From contig JARHVA010008414.1 of the NCBI GenBank assembly GCA_037957365.1, forward strand, positions 304,001-368,000: 64,000 nucleotides of DNA, given 5' to 3'. A program made the position numbers and the translations under genes. The DNA is from Torreya grandis. Taxonomy: Eukaryota > Streptophyta > Pinopsida > Cupressales > Taxaceae. This document shows, piece by piece, positions 51,060 through 63,514 of the stretch (position 1 is the first letter of the stretch; every line of letters starts with the position of its first letter). The notes under the pieces were generated by a model. That model searched no databases. It was not told the DNA's origin and saw only the letters and a program-made list of their open reading frames with translations.

Positions 51060-52203
51060 TTGGGATAATCCTTTCAATAGTGATTACCACCATATTCCTA
51101 GCATAATATAGTCCTTTGGGGTGATACAAGAATGGTACATGCCCTAATGGTAGGTACATTTTGACTACCTTAGGTCTAATATATTTTAAAATTTCCAAAC
51201 TTTGATTATAGTTTTTGAAGTTTTTATTCTACCCTTGAAATTTATTAAAACCACTGATGCTCTTCATAAATCTATTATTTTGATAATAATTCATGAAATT
51301 CTTCAGTGAAGGGGACAGATTCTTGTTCTTAGTCTATTATCTATCCTATTTAAAATCTTGCCTCACCTTTTGATGATCTTTCTCTTTTTCTCCTACCCTA
51401 TGAGTAGATTCTATAACCATAGTCAAAGTCTTAGGATTGGTCATTTTGACATTATGCATCAATATATCCTTTAATCCCATCTTAATTTTTTTAATTTTAG
51501 TCTCTTCATCTTGTATATAGTGAAAAAGATGCAACAAGTTTAAAAACTTATTTTCATACTCAGTTATAGACATATTCTCTTGTTTTAATAGATAAAAATC
51601 ATCTATTTTCTATTATTTAAAGTTTGAGTTGAGATATTTCTCAAAAGTAGGCCAAGTAAGAGTTATTAGTTGGTAATCCTCTAAAACATAGAAATGGTTC
51701 CACCAAATATCTACAGCTTTAACTAAACGATAAGTAACCACTCTTACTTTCACATTAGAGGGTATATTTTGAAGGTTAAAATACTTCTACAGGTGAACCA
51801 ACCATGTATCATTTGCATCACTAGATTCTTCAACTAAAAAGGTTGGTAGAGGCAATGTTTTTAGTTCCTTAATGATAAGATCAACCACATTTATAAGGTT
51901 GTCTTGGAGATCTTGATCACCAACTTGTATTTATTCTCGAAGAGGAAGATCTTAAATTAGAACACCATCCAAGTTGTTCAATTTATGTTTTTGGGTGTCC
52001 AACTTATTTTGATGTCCATTTAATGTAGTTAATATCCCATTTAATACTACCACTTGATTAACATTAGGATTATTTTCATCATGATTAGTGGCTCCAATAT
52101 TTATACCAGTATTATTGAGATGAGGTGCCTCTCTTCTAGGAGTATTATACCTAAAAACTCTACCTCTACCAAGGTTAACATCCCTTGGGTTGTTATTTTC
52201 CAT
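51060..52203 (-). pseudogene. Element A gag with zinc knuckle, decayed
   Basis: The minus strand begins MENNNPRDVNLGRGRVFRYN at 52203 and runs open to 51952. It then continues with stops: LPLPTFLVEESSDANDTWLV, KYFNLQNIPSNVKVRVVTYR, LVKAVDIWWNHFYVLEDYQL and MSITEYENKFLNLLHLFHYI (51573-51346), which is the retrotransposon gag core (W......F........V..A...L...A..WW). At about 51060-51115 CxEYGGNHYxKDYPKL is a CCHC zinc knuckle in which two of the Cys are now Tyr (TGT to TAT), leaving one Cys and the His. Confidence 0.9.
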
Positions 52204-52289
52204 TACAAATCATGTTCTCACCATCTTGAGGTGAAAAAATAACTTAGCAAGACAAAAAAAAATCCCCAAAGTTCCCTAGTGTAGTATAA

Positions 52290-52304
52290 CTTGCTCTGAT
52301 ACCA
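52290..52304 (-). other. Element A primer-binding site (initiator tRNA-Met)
   Basis: The minus strand reads TGGTATCAGAGCAAG, starting 3 nt from the LTR end. TGGTATCAGAGC is the well-known complement of the 3' end of plant initiator methionine tRNA. It is intact despite heavy decay elsewhere and fixes orientation and LTR boundary. Confidence 0.95.
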
Positions 52305-52307
52305 ATA

Positions 52308-55300
52308 TGTAATAAATAGAAATTTTTTAATAATTTCTGTATAAACAAATATGGTACAAATATTTAACCAAATTTTAACATGGAAAGATGTAATGAGTTC
52401 CATAACTATCATAACCAACACAAGAATTAGACCAAGTCCATAAATTAACAATGACTTTATTAGGAAGAATTTTTAACCACTTCATATTTAGATAAATATG
52501 GGTTAATATAGAAACAATCATGCAAACCTATCTAAATACTTCAATATGTACTTCCTATTAAAGATGTCACTAACTTATACACTTACCCAAGTACCTGCAC
52601 AAGATATAAAATAACTAGTGCCTCATTGGGTAGTTTAAAAAAATTTAGAAAATAACTACATGAAGTAAAATAGATTTAAAATAAAAAGAATCACCATAGT
52701 AATTTTTCCTAATCAATATCTATAAAACTTACATTCAATAGGTAGTGATCATGTGAAAGGACTATTTCCAAAAGTAATATAAAGCTTTGGAATGCTTTAA
52801 AAAAACACAAACATGGTAGGATGAAGTAGACATCATTCTATTAGATAACTTAGGGCGATTAGATCGCCAATTTCTTATTTGATCAAAATTATAAGTGTAT
52901 TGTGGAAATCAATAGATTAATACATAGTTTTATAGCCTTTACAATGTTTTAACAAGCATGCTTAAGTTTCATTTTGGAAATCCTTACCATTTTACAAGGT
53001 AGGGTTAGCCCCATGTCCTTAACCCAATTGGATGAAATTCCAAGTCAAAACATGAATTACTAATTATCTTATTTAGTTTATATTGACTTTATATTAAGTC
53101 ATGCACACATGACTTCAAGCATTCATTATTATAATTCCCTCATAAGTTATAAATAGCTCTATGTTTTTATATGACGTTTACAAGTTAACCTTTGTCACTT
53201 AAAAGAATTAAATTTAATATTAAATCCATGTCTTTTAGAATAAGTTTTCTTTCAATAATAATTCCTTGAGGCTTGGAAAAATTATCTTTCTTGTCTTCTA
53301 AGGAAGATTTTTCAATTTCGATTTTAACCTAATTCATTGGATTTTAACAATGTCTTATCATTATAATGAAATAGGAAAACTTGTATTTATTTCATAATTC
53401 ATCCCAAGTGAGGAGAAGATGTTCCTCAAGAACATCATATTTCAATTTAAACAACTATTATAATTTAATACATTGAATCACTTATCTATTTTTGAGCTTA
53501 TTGTGAGATTTACTTTCTTAGATGAGATTGTGCTTAATTAATTTAATCTTAGTTTTCAAATATTCTACTCAAAATTTTTAATTAAATAAATATGGCTACC
53601 ATAACTTCTCTATGATTTAAATAATGATATTATTGATTCACCTTTATAATTATTTGAACAATTATAAATAGAGTGCTCATAAATCAAAACATGTTGCTTA
53701 ACATGTTAAACATATTTATATTCAAGACGAAGACTTGTACAACATCGCATTTTTGAATAAGTATGTTCTTAATAATAATTTAGTAAAATATTAGACTTAA
53801 ATTACTCTTTAAAATTCCTTAGAAGAATATTAATAAATAATTTATCTTCGTAAATGTAGATTTGGATAGTTTAAGGTAATTCCAAAGTCTTTATATAAAC
53901 TAGATAAATAGGTCACAATTGCATATGATTTAAGAAATAGCTTAGTTTTTAATGTACTAGTTCAATATACTTTATACATACATGGGCATAACTTTACAAC
54001 TTATTTTTTCATCTCAATTAACACAACATTTACATATTGTATCAAAAATGAATCTTATAACTTCTTTAAAAGAATGAATTTATCAAAACAATAACCAATT
54101 AACTCAATGCCATCTATAGGAGATAAGAAGGCTAATATTATTTTTTATTCTTATGAACCTTTAATACTTTATGCATAATTTTTCAAATAATAAAATAACT
54201 AAATAAACTTGTTCAAATCATGTGAAGAGATGCATAAAAATATGCAATGTAGGCATAGTAATTTAAAATTAAAATAATAATATGTCTAAAATAAATATAT
54301 CAAAACTAAACAATACTAAACCAATAAATATCTATTTTCATCTCACATAGATGTATGTTCACATTCATTAAATGCCAAAATAGTATTCCATAAAGTTGTG
54401 TATTTATGATAATCATAATGAATGCATTGACAAAATAAAGGATCAAAATCCATTTTATAATTACAAAATAAATTGAATATTAATAACTTGTTAAAGCAAT
54501 TAAATATAAAAATTGCATTTCATACCATTATTACAAACATCAATATGATTAAATTAGTTAATTATTGAATAATCAATCAACTTGTTTTACAATTGATCTT
54601 CTTTTCTTTATAATCAATACTAAAATAATTCAAATCAATAGAAAGTAAAATAAATAATATTATGCATGCATATGTAATTAAGCAAATTCCCACTTCTCCA
54701 GTCCTAATGATCATAACCATAAGTGACTCTAGACCATCCCATCCATCATTTGGATGTGGTTCCATCGAGATAAGAGAAGTGAGTAAGGTAAATAGTGACT
54801 ACTATGGTTGACCATAACCAATTGATGAAAACATTTAAATAATATTGTTTACATTCTTAGTTAATATCATTAACAACTTTTTAGTTATTCCAACTACTAA
54901 AGCTCATGTTAGAGATTTTTAACATTAAATATTTAGGGTGAAATCCATGGCATTGCACTCACAAACTCCAATCATATGTTAGGATATGACACTCAAAATA
55001 AATATAATTGTATTATTGCTAGTAACCCTGAATATAAATAATATTGTTTAAATATTTTCACCTAATTAAAATGAACTTAAATGACTCAAACAATTTTAAA
55101 GAATTGAACTAAATGACATACTCAACACAATAATAAAAACATTCATGAATAAAACTATCAAACAGTCAAAAGATTAAATATGACATCAAAAATCAACTCA
55201 AATTCTCATATGAGACAACATATTCACCCAACCATTACAAATAAGGTCAACTATACTATTCAAATAATATAACATTGAATAACTGGAAGTACATTCTCAA

Positions 55301-57470
55301 TGTTGACAAATATGGTCAAAATAAAATCATGATAGAAACATCTTAAGGTCATTATCAATAACTACTAATGATAATAACAACAAAATTCATTCATATAAAT
55401 GTTAATGTCAAAAAAAATTGAACTTATGATGTATTTAAATCATCAAAATAATCTTTGAACCAAAGTCAAGAAATCATGAATAGAAATGAAATTGAAAGAA
55501 CAAAACAAACTTACCACATAAGTCAAAAACCCTCATATGACCAAATCTAATATCTTGGTCATACTAATTTTGATTGAACATATTAAAATAATAATAAAAA
55601 TAATATTTAAAGAAAAATATAGATGGTATTCAAACCCAACCTAAAAATCAAGTATTTAATTATTTTCTTCTAAGGCCTTAGCCTATTAATAATGTACAGG
55701 TTTGTTTTTACTAGAAAAAGATGATTTAAAATAAAGCCTAAAAATATATATCTAAGTCTTCCAAAATCATAACAGGGTTTTAAATTATGCAATAACTCAT
55801 AAAAATATGCATGACCATAGCCTAAAACAACATTACCAAATATAATAATTACCTTTCATAAATTATAATGGACTTGTATAAAAACACACACACATCAATC
55901 TACTAATTGTATGTTACAACTGAGCTACAATGGCTTCCATTCATAATTATTTTAAAAATAAATCCAACAAAAAACCAAACACAAACCCTATATGGTTTCT
56001 ATTTACTCTAACAATCCATTCCATAATTTTCTTGAAAGCTACATAATTTTTAAAAAGATTTCATGCATTTATATACAACACCCAGTTCAAAACCAACAAG
56101 GTCAAGCAATAAAACACTATAAAATTTTAAGTGCAATAATTAATTGAATGACATTAAAAAAATTCAAAATAATAGTGAGTTTTATTCTTTCCTTACCTTC
56201 ACAACTTTTAACCTTACACATACCAAATGCAAAGACTAGTTGACCCATTTAATTCAACTATGAACTAACAAAAAACTCCATAAAAACTCTTACATGGCTG
56301 AAAAGACAAATGAATCAATCGAGTTTATACTCTATGAGAAAGTCATCCAACTAACTTACTCCATTTTTCTCTTGGACACCAAGCCCAAAATTTTGGAAGA
56401 GTTTCCCTGAGTGTAGGGCTTCCAAAAATAATAATGCAAAAATAACCAAGGAAGAACTCTAATAGGGCTTGAAGGATCTTGATATGTTTGCATCAAGTGG
56501 TGAGCCAATGCCACCAAATCAAAGTCAATAAAACAAAAATAAAAACACATCAAAATATTACCATGTCTAAGGTGGGTTGTGCCCCCACCATTATCTTGCC
56601 TATCCAAGCTAAGACTTGGTCTCCATAATGAATGCTAATAAAATCCCAAACAATACCATGTTCCTTAATGCAACAATAACTCAATGATATAATTCCATTA
56701 ATCAAAGATTAATTACCTTTAAGTAAATTTTTAAAACAATACTATGACAATGAACTAAATGCCACTCATAGAAGAACATAAGTCAAAAACCAACAAATAT
56801 ATTAAGTAATAAGAATAACATTAAAGATAAATGATATCGATATGATCAAAAAATGTAAATAACACAATCATCAACACTAAAACATACCAAACAAAGCCGA
56901 CAAGTGTCAAATTTCTCAAAGAGTCAAATTCAAAACATATTATAGCAATATTCAATCAAGAATCCAAAACTGACTCAAGACCCAATCCCATATGCATTTG
57001 AATCCAATTAAATACAAACAATCTACAAATGAAATCAAGCAAAGAAACAACTCAAAACATTTATAAAACAAGCAAAACTCATTTTTTAAGGCAATTTTAA
57101 GTTCATTATTTCTTTTCATTCACTTTTTAAGCCTCACCTGATTACTCAAAGTCACATCTAACTTGGATCATATCATGTACCTATAGTCATAACATAAATA
57201 GTAATAAATGTAATAACAACATTAAATATAATAATATAACTAAATTGATTAAAGAATCAACAACTCATTAAGCATGAAATCTCCAATTCTATAATTAAAG
57301 TACATAATATCAACTATGTCATAATATCCAATTGATCACTCATAGATTAAAACATCATAATTAATCAAAAATTATATCATAATAGTAAAATTAACAATCA
57401 TGTCCCAAATAGTTCATAACCAAAACTATAGTCAGCAAGTGAAATAAATGTATCAAAATAGTTCATGACA
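52308..57470 (-). repeat. Element A 5' LTR (right), intact length about 5.16 kb
   Basis: It runs from TGTAATAAATAG next to the PBS to CATGACA and is collinear with the three blocks of the left LTR. It serves as the empty-site record for both insertions in the left LTR: about 55372-55388 for the LINE-like fragment and 57254-57258 for element D. No coding was recognised. Confidence 0.93.
56067..56075 (-). promoter_or_regulatory. TATA-box-like site in element A right (5') LTR
   Basis: The minus strand reads TATATAAAT, equivalent to TATAAAAAT in the other LTR, with conserved flanking ACTGGGTGTTG. If used, U3 would be about 1.4 kb and the transcribed R-U5 about 3.7 kb. Confidence 0.45.
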
Positions 57471-59378
57471 CTTATTCATAATATGAACCTTCAGGAAAGG
57501 CATCAAACAAGTATTAATGAAGTAGTTATATAGGTAATGTTAGGGAATAATAAGAAGTTGTTTATAAATAAATAATATAAACTTATACACTTATTTTAGA
57601 ATGACACAAAAATAAGGGGTATCTAAAGTGGGTAAATTATATGAAAAAGATAATAAGGTGGGAAAGCAAAGTGTAATTCATGATTTGTTATTATTTTTAA
57701 AAATAATCTGATACACATTGGATGATATCATATAAGCATTGATACATACCTTTCAAAATAAAATAATTAAGGAATAAGAGAGGACAAAATAAACCAAGAA
57801 GGTTGCATATGATTACCAAGAGGAAGACTAAAATAAATGGAATTAGTAAAAAAAATGTTCCCTAAGGAAATGATTCTTTGATAAAATTAAAATAAAAATT
57901 TCCATGGAAAACGTTTTAGACACCCAAATTTTATAAAAGCCTATACTTTATGTAATTTATTGAAACTTTGTCATTACAAAATATTGATAGTGAATAAGGT
58001 ATCTATTTATGAATTTTACTTAGGTATTTTATATTATAGCACATCCATTGAATAGTCATCTTCTCATTTTTTCAAAATGATTCCCAATTCTAGTTTTTTT
58101 TAATTTTGGATAAGTCTAGTGTTGATGGACATGAGCAATACCAATGTCTTGCCCACTGAGAATGAATTTGTCCAAGTGTAATTTGTGTAACTTGTTTTGA
58201 GTCATGTTTCATTTAACTATTAATTGAGTATTATCTTGTGTCTGATTTTACATGCCAATTTCCACAAATTCAAAATCAAAACCTTTATAAATATAAGGAT
58301 ACACTAAGCCATTAAGGACTGTTATCCTCAGTCTCACAAGTTATTCAAATATTTTCATGTTTTATCTATTTTTTTAGCTAGATTTAATATTTTTAAAGGA
58401 TAATTCAACATTTGAATTATTGTGTTAAGGGTAAAATGGAGAAAATACCATCTATACTTACACTTAAAATTTTACACATATTTGAGTTTGAGCATTATTT
58501 GGAGTATTATAAATGTAGTGAAATACTTGATCACTCAACAGGCATTGACCAAGGTCAGTCCAACTCAATCCATTTCACATGACACAACACAATTTGATAT
58601 TAATTTTATTTATGTGCATGAAAATAAGTTTTTTTCATCAAAATAATTTCATCGATATTCTAATTCTAAAAGTGTATCAAAACTCCTAATTAAAATTGAC
58701 ATAGGTAGTGCATCAATTAAAATTTATTAAATAATTAGCTAGGAAAAGTTTACAATCGAAGAACCTAAGTGGGGTATGCCTTTGTGCACTTATAATAGTC
58801 ATATCCCAAAATATTCTAATATCATTTTATTGATATGTCATTGTTATAACTCTAACTCATTCTATATTTTTCTATCTATCAGTGATTATAGTCAACTAGA
58901 ACAAGTTTATGGTCAACTTATAATGAAGTTGTAAAGAAATAGTCTCAGATATTTTTTTATCTTGAGTCTGTACAATCATATATTATATTAATTTTGAATT
59001 TTTAACATTCTAAATAGTTTAAAAAAATCAATTTGAGATAAGTTATTTTCTTCCTAATGTTTTCCTAAAATAAAAATTTTCTATATTTAACAATTGTCAA
59101 AATCATAATCATTGATTATTTTGTATCTTTTCCATTTTTATTTATTATAGTTTTAGACATATTAAAAAACAAAAAATTATTATTTTTATCAAAATTAGGG
59201 TAAAACATGTTGGTGAACCTGTCATGAGTTACGTTGGAACACGTATAATGTCATCTTCAACATAATACTATTTTCATCCCACAAATCAACCTTAATGAAA
59301 AATTTAACATTTACTTACCCATATGTGGAATCTCCCACATATTTCATTAATTTAAATCTTTTTCACTCTAAATATTAC
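57471..59378. other. Unassigned A+T-rich DNA between elements A and E
   Basis: No confident gene. On the + strand about 58660-58720 reads SVSKLLIKIDIGSASIKIY, which has a retropepsin-like I-D-x-G-S core, and about 58740-58910 reads on as EEPKWGMPLCTYNSHIPKYS, so a decayed coding segment is possible. It is not enough to name a family. Confidence 0.35.
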
Positions 59379-60660
59379 TATTGACTTTTTAAGTCACCCC
59401 AATTAGTACAAATCTAATATAGATCTTACTAAAGAGTTGCATACCTTCAAGGTCTTAGGCACTTCATGTAAAATGTGCATAGGTGTTCCTTGCCTATGCT
59501 TGAGCCTAAAACAAATGGATGTAGGTATATGAAAAAATAAATGATGATCCATGCCAACTAGGAAACATAGATGTGTGCCTTGTGTAGGTACACATCCTAC
59601 ATAGAATCCTCCAATGCTCAATCTGAAGGTGCACATGTTCAATAATGTAGGCCTTAGGTTTTAAAAGGCCAAGTAGAAAAGGCATAAAAAAGTTATTTTA
59701 AATCATGAATAGAATTCTTAAGACCTTAAATATTTATGCACACTTTTATTTAAAGACTTCCCTGCACCTATCTCACATATTTACACACCTATGTGTATGA
59801 TCTTACATTTATAACCTACTATTACATAGGATTCAACCTTCCTTCCACCATAGCCACATGGAATTCCATTGCTTGTGTGACACAAATAAGTTCTTAGTTT
59901 TCATAGGATGAGAACTAGTACTCAACATGTCATGACCATGTTGCTTCCATCTGAAATCCCTAAAAGACTCCTCTGAGAGCCTGTCAAGATAACACATATC
60001 ACTCCTACAATGTCATACCTGATATTGATCATAGAGTGTGATGTGCCAAGGGTAGAAAGATATAACTAAGGTCATTAGGGTAGTTGAGGGAAGATCAAAA
60101 CATTTTTAGATTGATTAATTTATAAATGGTTATTTGACTTTAGGATGTCCATGTACACTACCCTTGACTATGTCAAGAAAATATTTTTTTCCCTTATGCA
60201 TGTGTATCCAAAATTGATCATGTCACCAACCATAGATCCAATAATCAAAAAAAAATTAAGAAGCATGGCCATAATGCCATAAAATAATTTAAAGCTATGA
60301 CCACCACCTCAAGTGGTGTATTTATTATAAAATAGGATTTTTCTTTATAAAGCCTAGTTTTTCACTTGTAAAAGGTTTAGCACATTTTTAGTATCCTCAT
60401 GTTGCTAAAATTTTCCCTCCATGAGCACTTGTATTGCCTTAATCTTGTATATCAATGAGAATTAAGTTCACCTCTTTTTGTTCTTCTAATGTTCTATGTG
60501 TTATTTATGTTTGTTAATCCTTGACTATGGGTAACATTTTCCCTTCTTATTATTGTCCATTCCATACACCTCCACATTAAACTTGAAACTCACTTGTAGT
60601 TCATATCTTATGCATACTCAATTCTGCATTGATGTTGTTTGTGGACCATTTATCACCCCT
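59379..60660 (+). repeat. Element E 5' LTR (left); inner edge uncertain
   Basis: The first 490 bp align with 63515-64000: (C/T)TTGCCTATGCTTGA(G/T)CCTAAA, CATCCTACATA-like and TTATGCACACTTTTATTTA blocks in the same order. The inner end is not visible because the partner is cut. TATA-like TATAAAG (60346-60352) and following T-rich sequence suggest the LTR runs to about 60.5-60.7 kb. Confidence 0.7.
60346..60352 (+). promoter_or_regulatory. TATA-box-like site in element E left LTR
   Basis: CTTTATAAAGCC on the + strand about 970 bp into the LTR. The orientation agrees with the coding remnant downstream. A short hairpin (CACCAC / GTGGTG) lies just upstream at about 60302-60318. Confidence 0.45.
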
Positions 60661-61399
60661 ATAGATGTTATGATGCATTTCTACACTTATATGCAAATCA
60701 CTTATGCATTTAGAGTGACTTAGAAGAAATTATTTGATATTGTCCTATTCTCAAAGGTTTGTATTGTGTTTATGAGAATAAGAGTGCTCACTCTATTTTG
60801 GTCACATCACCTTTTTTATTTAATCATATCTTACTTTTTCCCTTCCTTTTACCTTTAATATCTTAGCTTTAGATAAATGGTAGATTTACCTTTTTGATCT
60901 TTATGCCTACATGTTGGTCTTAAACTAGGTACACTTAGAATAGAAGGAATCCAACCTACTCTAGAAGCTCATCCTAAGGAGCACAAGGGTTCCACACCTT
61001 GGGGATGTTCCCATAATTTTGATGAGACAAATTATGTTCACATGCATATCTACATTATAATACTTTCACACCTAGAGTCTTGGCCTCTTATACCCTAAAC
61101 AAGGCATGCATACCTAGCATCCCATCTTAAAGCACTCATATGCCATAGAGCATCCATGGGTGCATGTTTTGAATGAAAGTAGTTTTTAGCATGCTTGATG
61201 GGACCAAGTTCAAATAAATATCTAAGGAATCATTGCTACCCTTAGTTATCAAGTGTTGAAGACATTCCATAGAACACATAGTGACATTAAATGTATAATC
61301 TACTGGTTTAAGTAGTTCAAACACTTAATAGTATGTCTTTCTATCTCCTCTTCTATGAAAATTCTATAGTCACACCTCCCCATTTCTCATATCAAGCTC

Positions 61400-63230
61400 A
61401 TTCAAGATCCTTTAGTCTTACCCTTGTTTAGTGCCTATGACAACCCCCTTTTACTTCTAATCATCCCTATGTAACCTACCTTATTCCCAATCAAAATTAC
61501 TATTCCCCTAATCAGCCTTAAAAGAGCTTTAATTACATACATATTAGTTTTTATAGCCAACTAAGGGAGATTAAAAGAGATCAGAGGAATGATAGGCAAC
61601 AAGATGAACTTGCTTATCAAGCTCAAACTCAATAATGAGAGATGATGGAGTATCATAGATTTCATGAGTAGTGCCTAATTAGGTAGATCATGTCCAAAGA
61701 AGAGTAAATGAATTATTTTCTTGCATAGATGTAGAGAATTTAATTGCATTCAACCAACCTCACTCCTTCCTTTCCTAGCTTCAATTAGGTTCCCCCTGTG
61801 CCTTCAAACCAACTAATGGGACATAAATATTTCATGCCCAAAGTCCCTAACTTTAGGTAGGTTAGCTCCATTGAGAATTTAAGTAAATTCCCTACTTTCA
61901 AAGTTATAATATTTAGAAAGCATGTGCCTATGATAGTTCAAGAACCTATCCTTCCTTACGAGCCTCAAGTATAGTCATGAAAGCCTTATTATACCATGCA
62001 TCCTAACTTTATAATGCCCAACATTGTAAATCCCCCTTCCTCTATGATAATTAATGCCTCTTTCTCTCCCACCATCTCCATTTTAAAAGGAGGACCAGTT
62101 GTATAGAAGGCAATCATAGACCATTTGAATGATGAGGATACTTTAGATGAATGTAATGAGGAGATCATCACTAGTAGTCCCATCTATGTCACCACTCTAT
62201 AAAAATCAACCCCATTGTAATAAAATAGATACAATCAAATAGTGCATTAGGTTGATGAGATAATTAATGAAGTGGAGGTATAAGGGGAGGACTTTAGTGA
62301 GAAAAAACCAATATGCATTACTCTAGAGTGCTTTCAAAGGCCTAGGTTTAGTTGACTTTGGGTGAATAAGTTGCCATTTAGAGACATGGAAGAAGACCTC
62401 AAAGAAAATACTAACCTTCAAGAGGAGTGTGTGCTTAAAGAAAGTGACTATGATCAGCATAAAGTGAGCTCGTAGGTGCAATTATAGGCATATGAGGAAG
62501 AATATTTCTAAGAGGAGTTAGGGGAATCATGTGTAAGCCTACATGATAATTTGATATCCTCTCAGGAGTGTACCCATGACCAATTTTATGCCAATGGCCT
62601 CTTTCAATTAAATATCATATAAAATTAAGGCACACACATGGAAGAGGCTATGACCTCATAGATAAAAGAGACCCGTAGGGATTAAGGTCCACACCTAGGT
62701 TCAAATGAGTCATCACAAGACTAATTAGAATTGAAGGAGAAATGTTAGCCAGTTAATCCTAAGGTGCCACATAAAAATTCAAAAAATGTTATGGCAATTA
62801 GTGTTATCAATCATTGCATGACCAAGTAGGTCACAAATTGGTTTCCAAGAGGTAGGTTGGACTTGGAGTTGCAATTTTAGGAAGCAAAAAGGCAACACAC
62901 TAGATATATGGTCTTTCCAAGCACTGAGCATATGCCTCCCACACTTCAAAGGGATTGGTCTGAGCAAAGATCATATCTAGGCATTGCGAGACCTAGAAAG
63001 GATTGGTTTGACTTCAAAAACATCAACCATCTGGGAGGAAAGCTTCTACACAGCATGGTGGAAACATTCATCAAAGAAAGGTTTAGTAAAATGAGCATCT
63101 TTGAGTGCCTCATTCATAGAAAATGAATTTCATCATGCCTCCAATCATCACATATCAACAATAGGAATGCATACAACATAAAATACCTAAGAGGTTTTTA
63201 TTTTGATCTAGGATGGTAAAGGCTCATGTT
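61400..63230 (+). pseudogene. Element E coding remnant, unrecognised gag-like block
   Basis: The + strand carries a Pro/Tyr/Asn/Gln-rich opening (NPYVTYLIPNQNYYSPNQP and similar, 61440-61525), a charged Gln-rich helix (REIKRDQRNDRQQDELAYQA, 61567-61628), an acidic centre (HLNDEDTLDECNEEI; DMEEDLKENTNLQEECVLKE) and a basic/aromatic end open at 62908-63126 (QRDWSEQRSYLGIARPRKDW, then KLLHSMVETFIKERFSKMSI). It finishes with YLRGFYFDLGW near 63190. No protease or RT motif is present. The layout is like a gag or gag-plus-extra ORF, but no gag core was confirmed. Confidence 0.5.
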
Positions 63231-63514
63231 TGTAGTTTGTATATAGTAGATTTGATTAGTTTGCATTACATTTCCCTAAGTGCCTACATGCTCATTGTAT
63301 AGTCTTAGTTTAGATTTATTTTCCTCTAAGTGTATTTTATAGATCTGTTTCTTTCCTTTTTCCCTCTTATTTTATTGAGGGCAAAACTCAGCTCAATCTA
63401 TTTAAGAATAAGCCAATCAAGTTAGAATTGGAATGACTCCATGCCTAATGGATCACTTCAAAGGCCACTAGATTCTCTCTTAGCAATAAATCAACCCATA
63501 GAGGTTTTTAAAAG

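Larger units (their letters stand above)
11562..57470 (-). mobile_element. Element A: Ty3/gypsy chromovirus hosting nested insertions
   Basis: Two copies of one LTR flank a region that carries, on the minus strand and in order from right to left, a tRNA-iMet PBS, gag with zinc knuckle, protease, RT, RNase H, integrase, a chromodomain-like tail and a PPT. Removing the nested insertions leaves about 5.13 kb (left LTR), 5.16 kb (right LTR) and about 4.66 kb (internal), close to 15 kb in all. Ends are TG...CA on both LTRs (TGTAAT start, CATGACA end on the + strand). The 5 bp outside the two ends (TGGTT left, CTTAT right) do not match, so a target-site duplication is not demonstrated. The combination of an iMet PBS, long LTRs and a chromodomain suggests the Tekay/Del side of the chromoviruses, but the clade is inference. 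Confidence 0.9.

Noticed and set aside
11562..57470. A 5-bp target-site duplication for element A
   Set aside because: The bases next to the LTR ends (TGGTT and CTTAT) do not match, so none is claimed.
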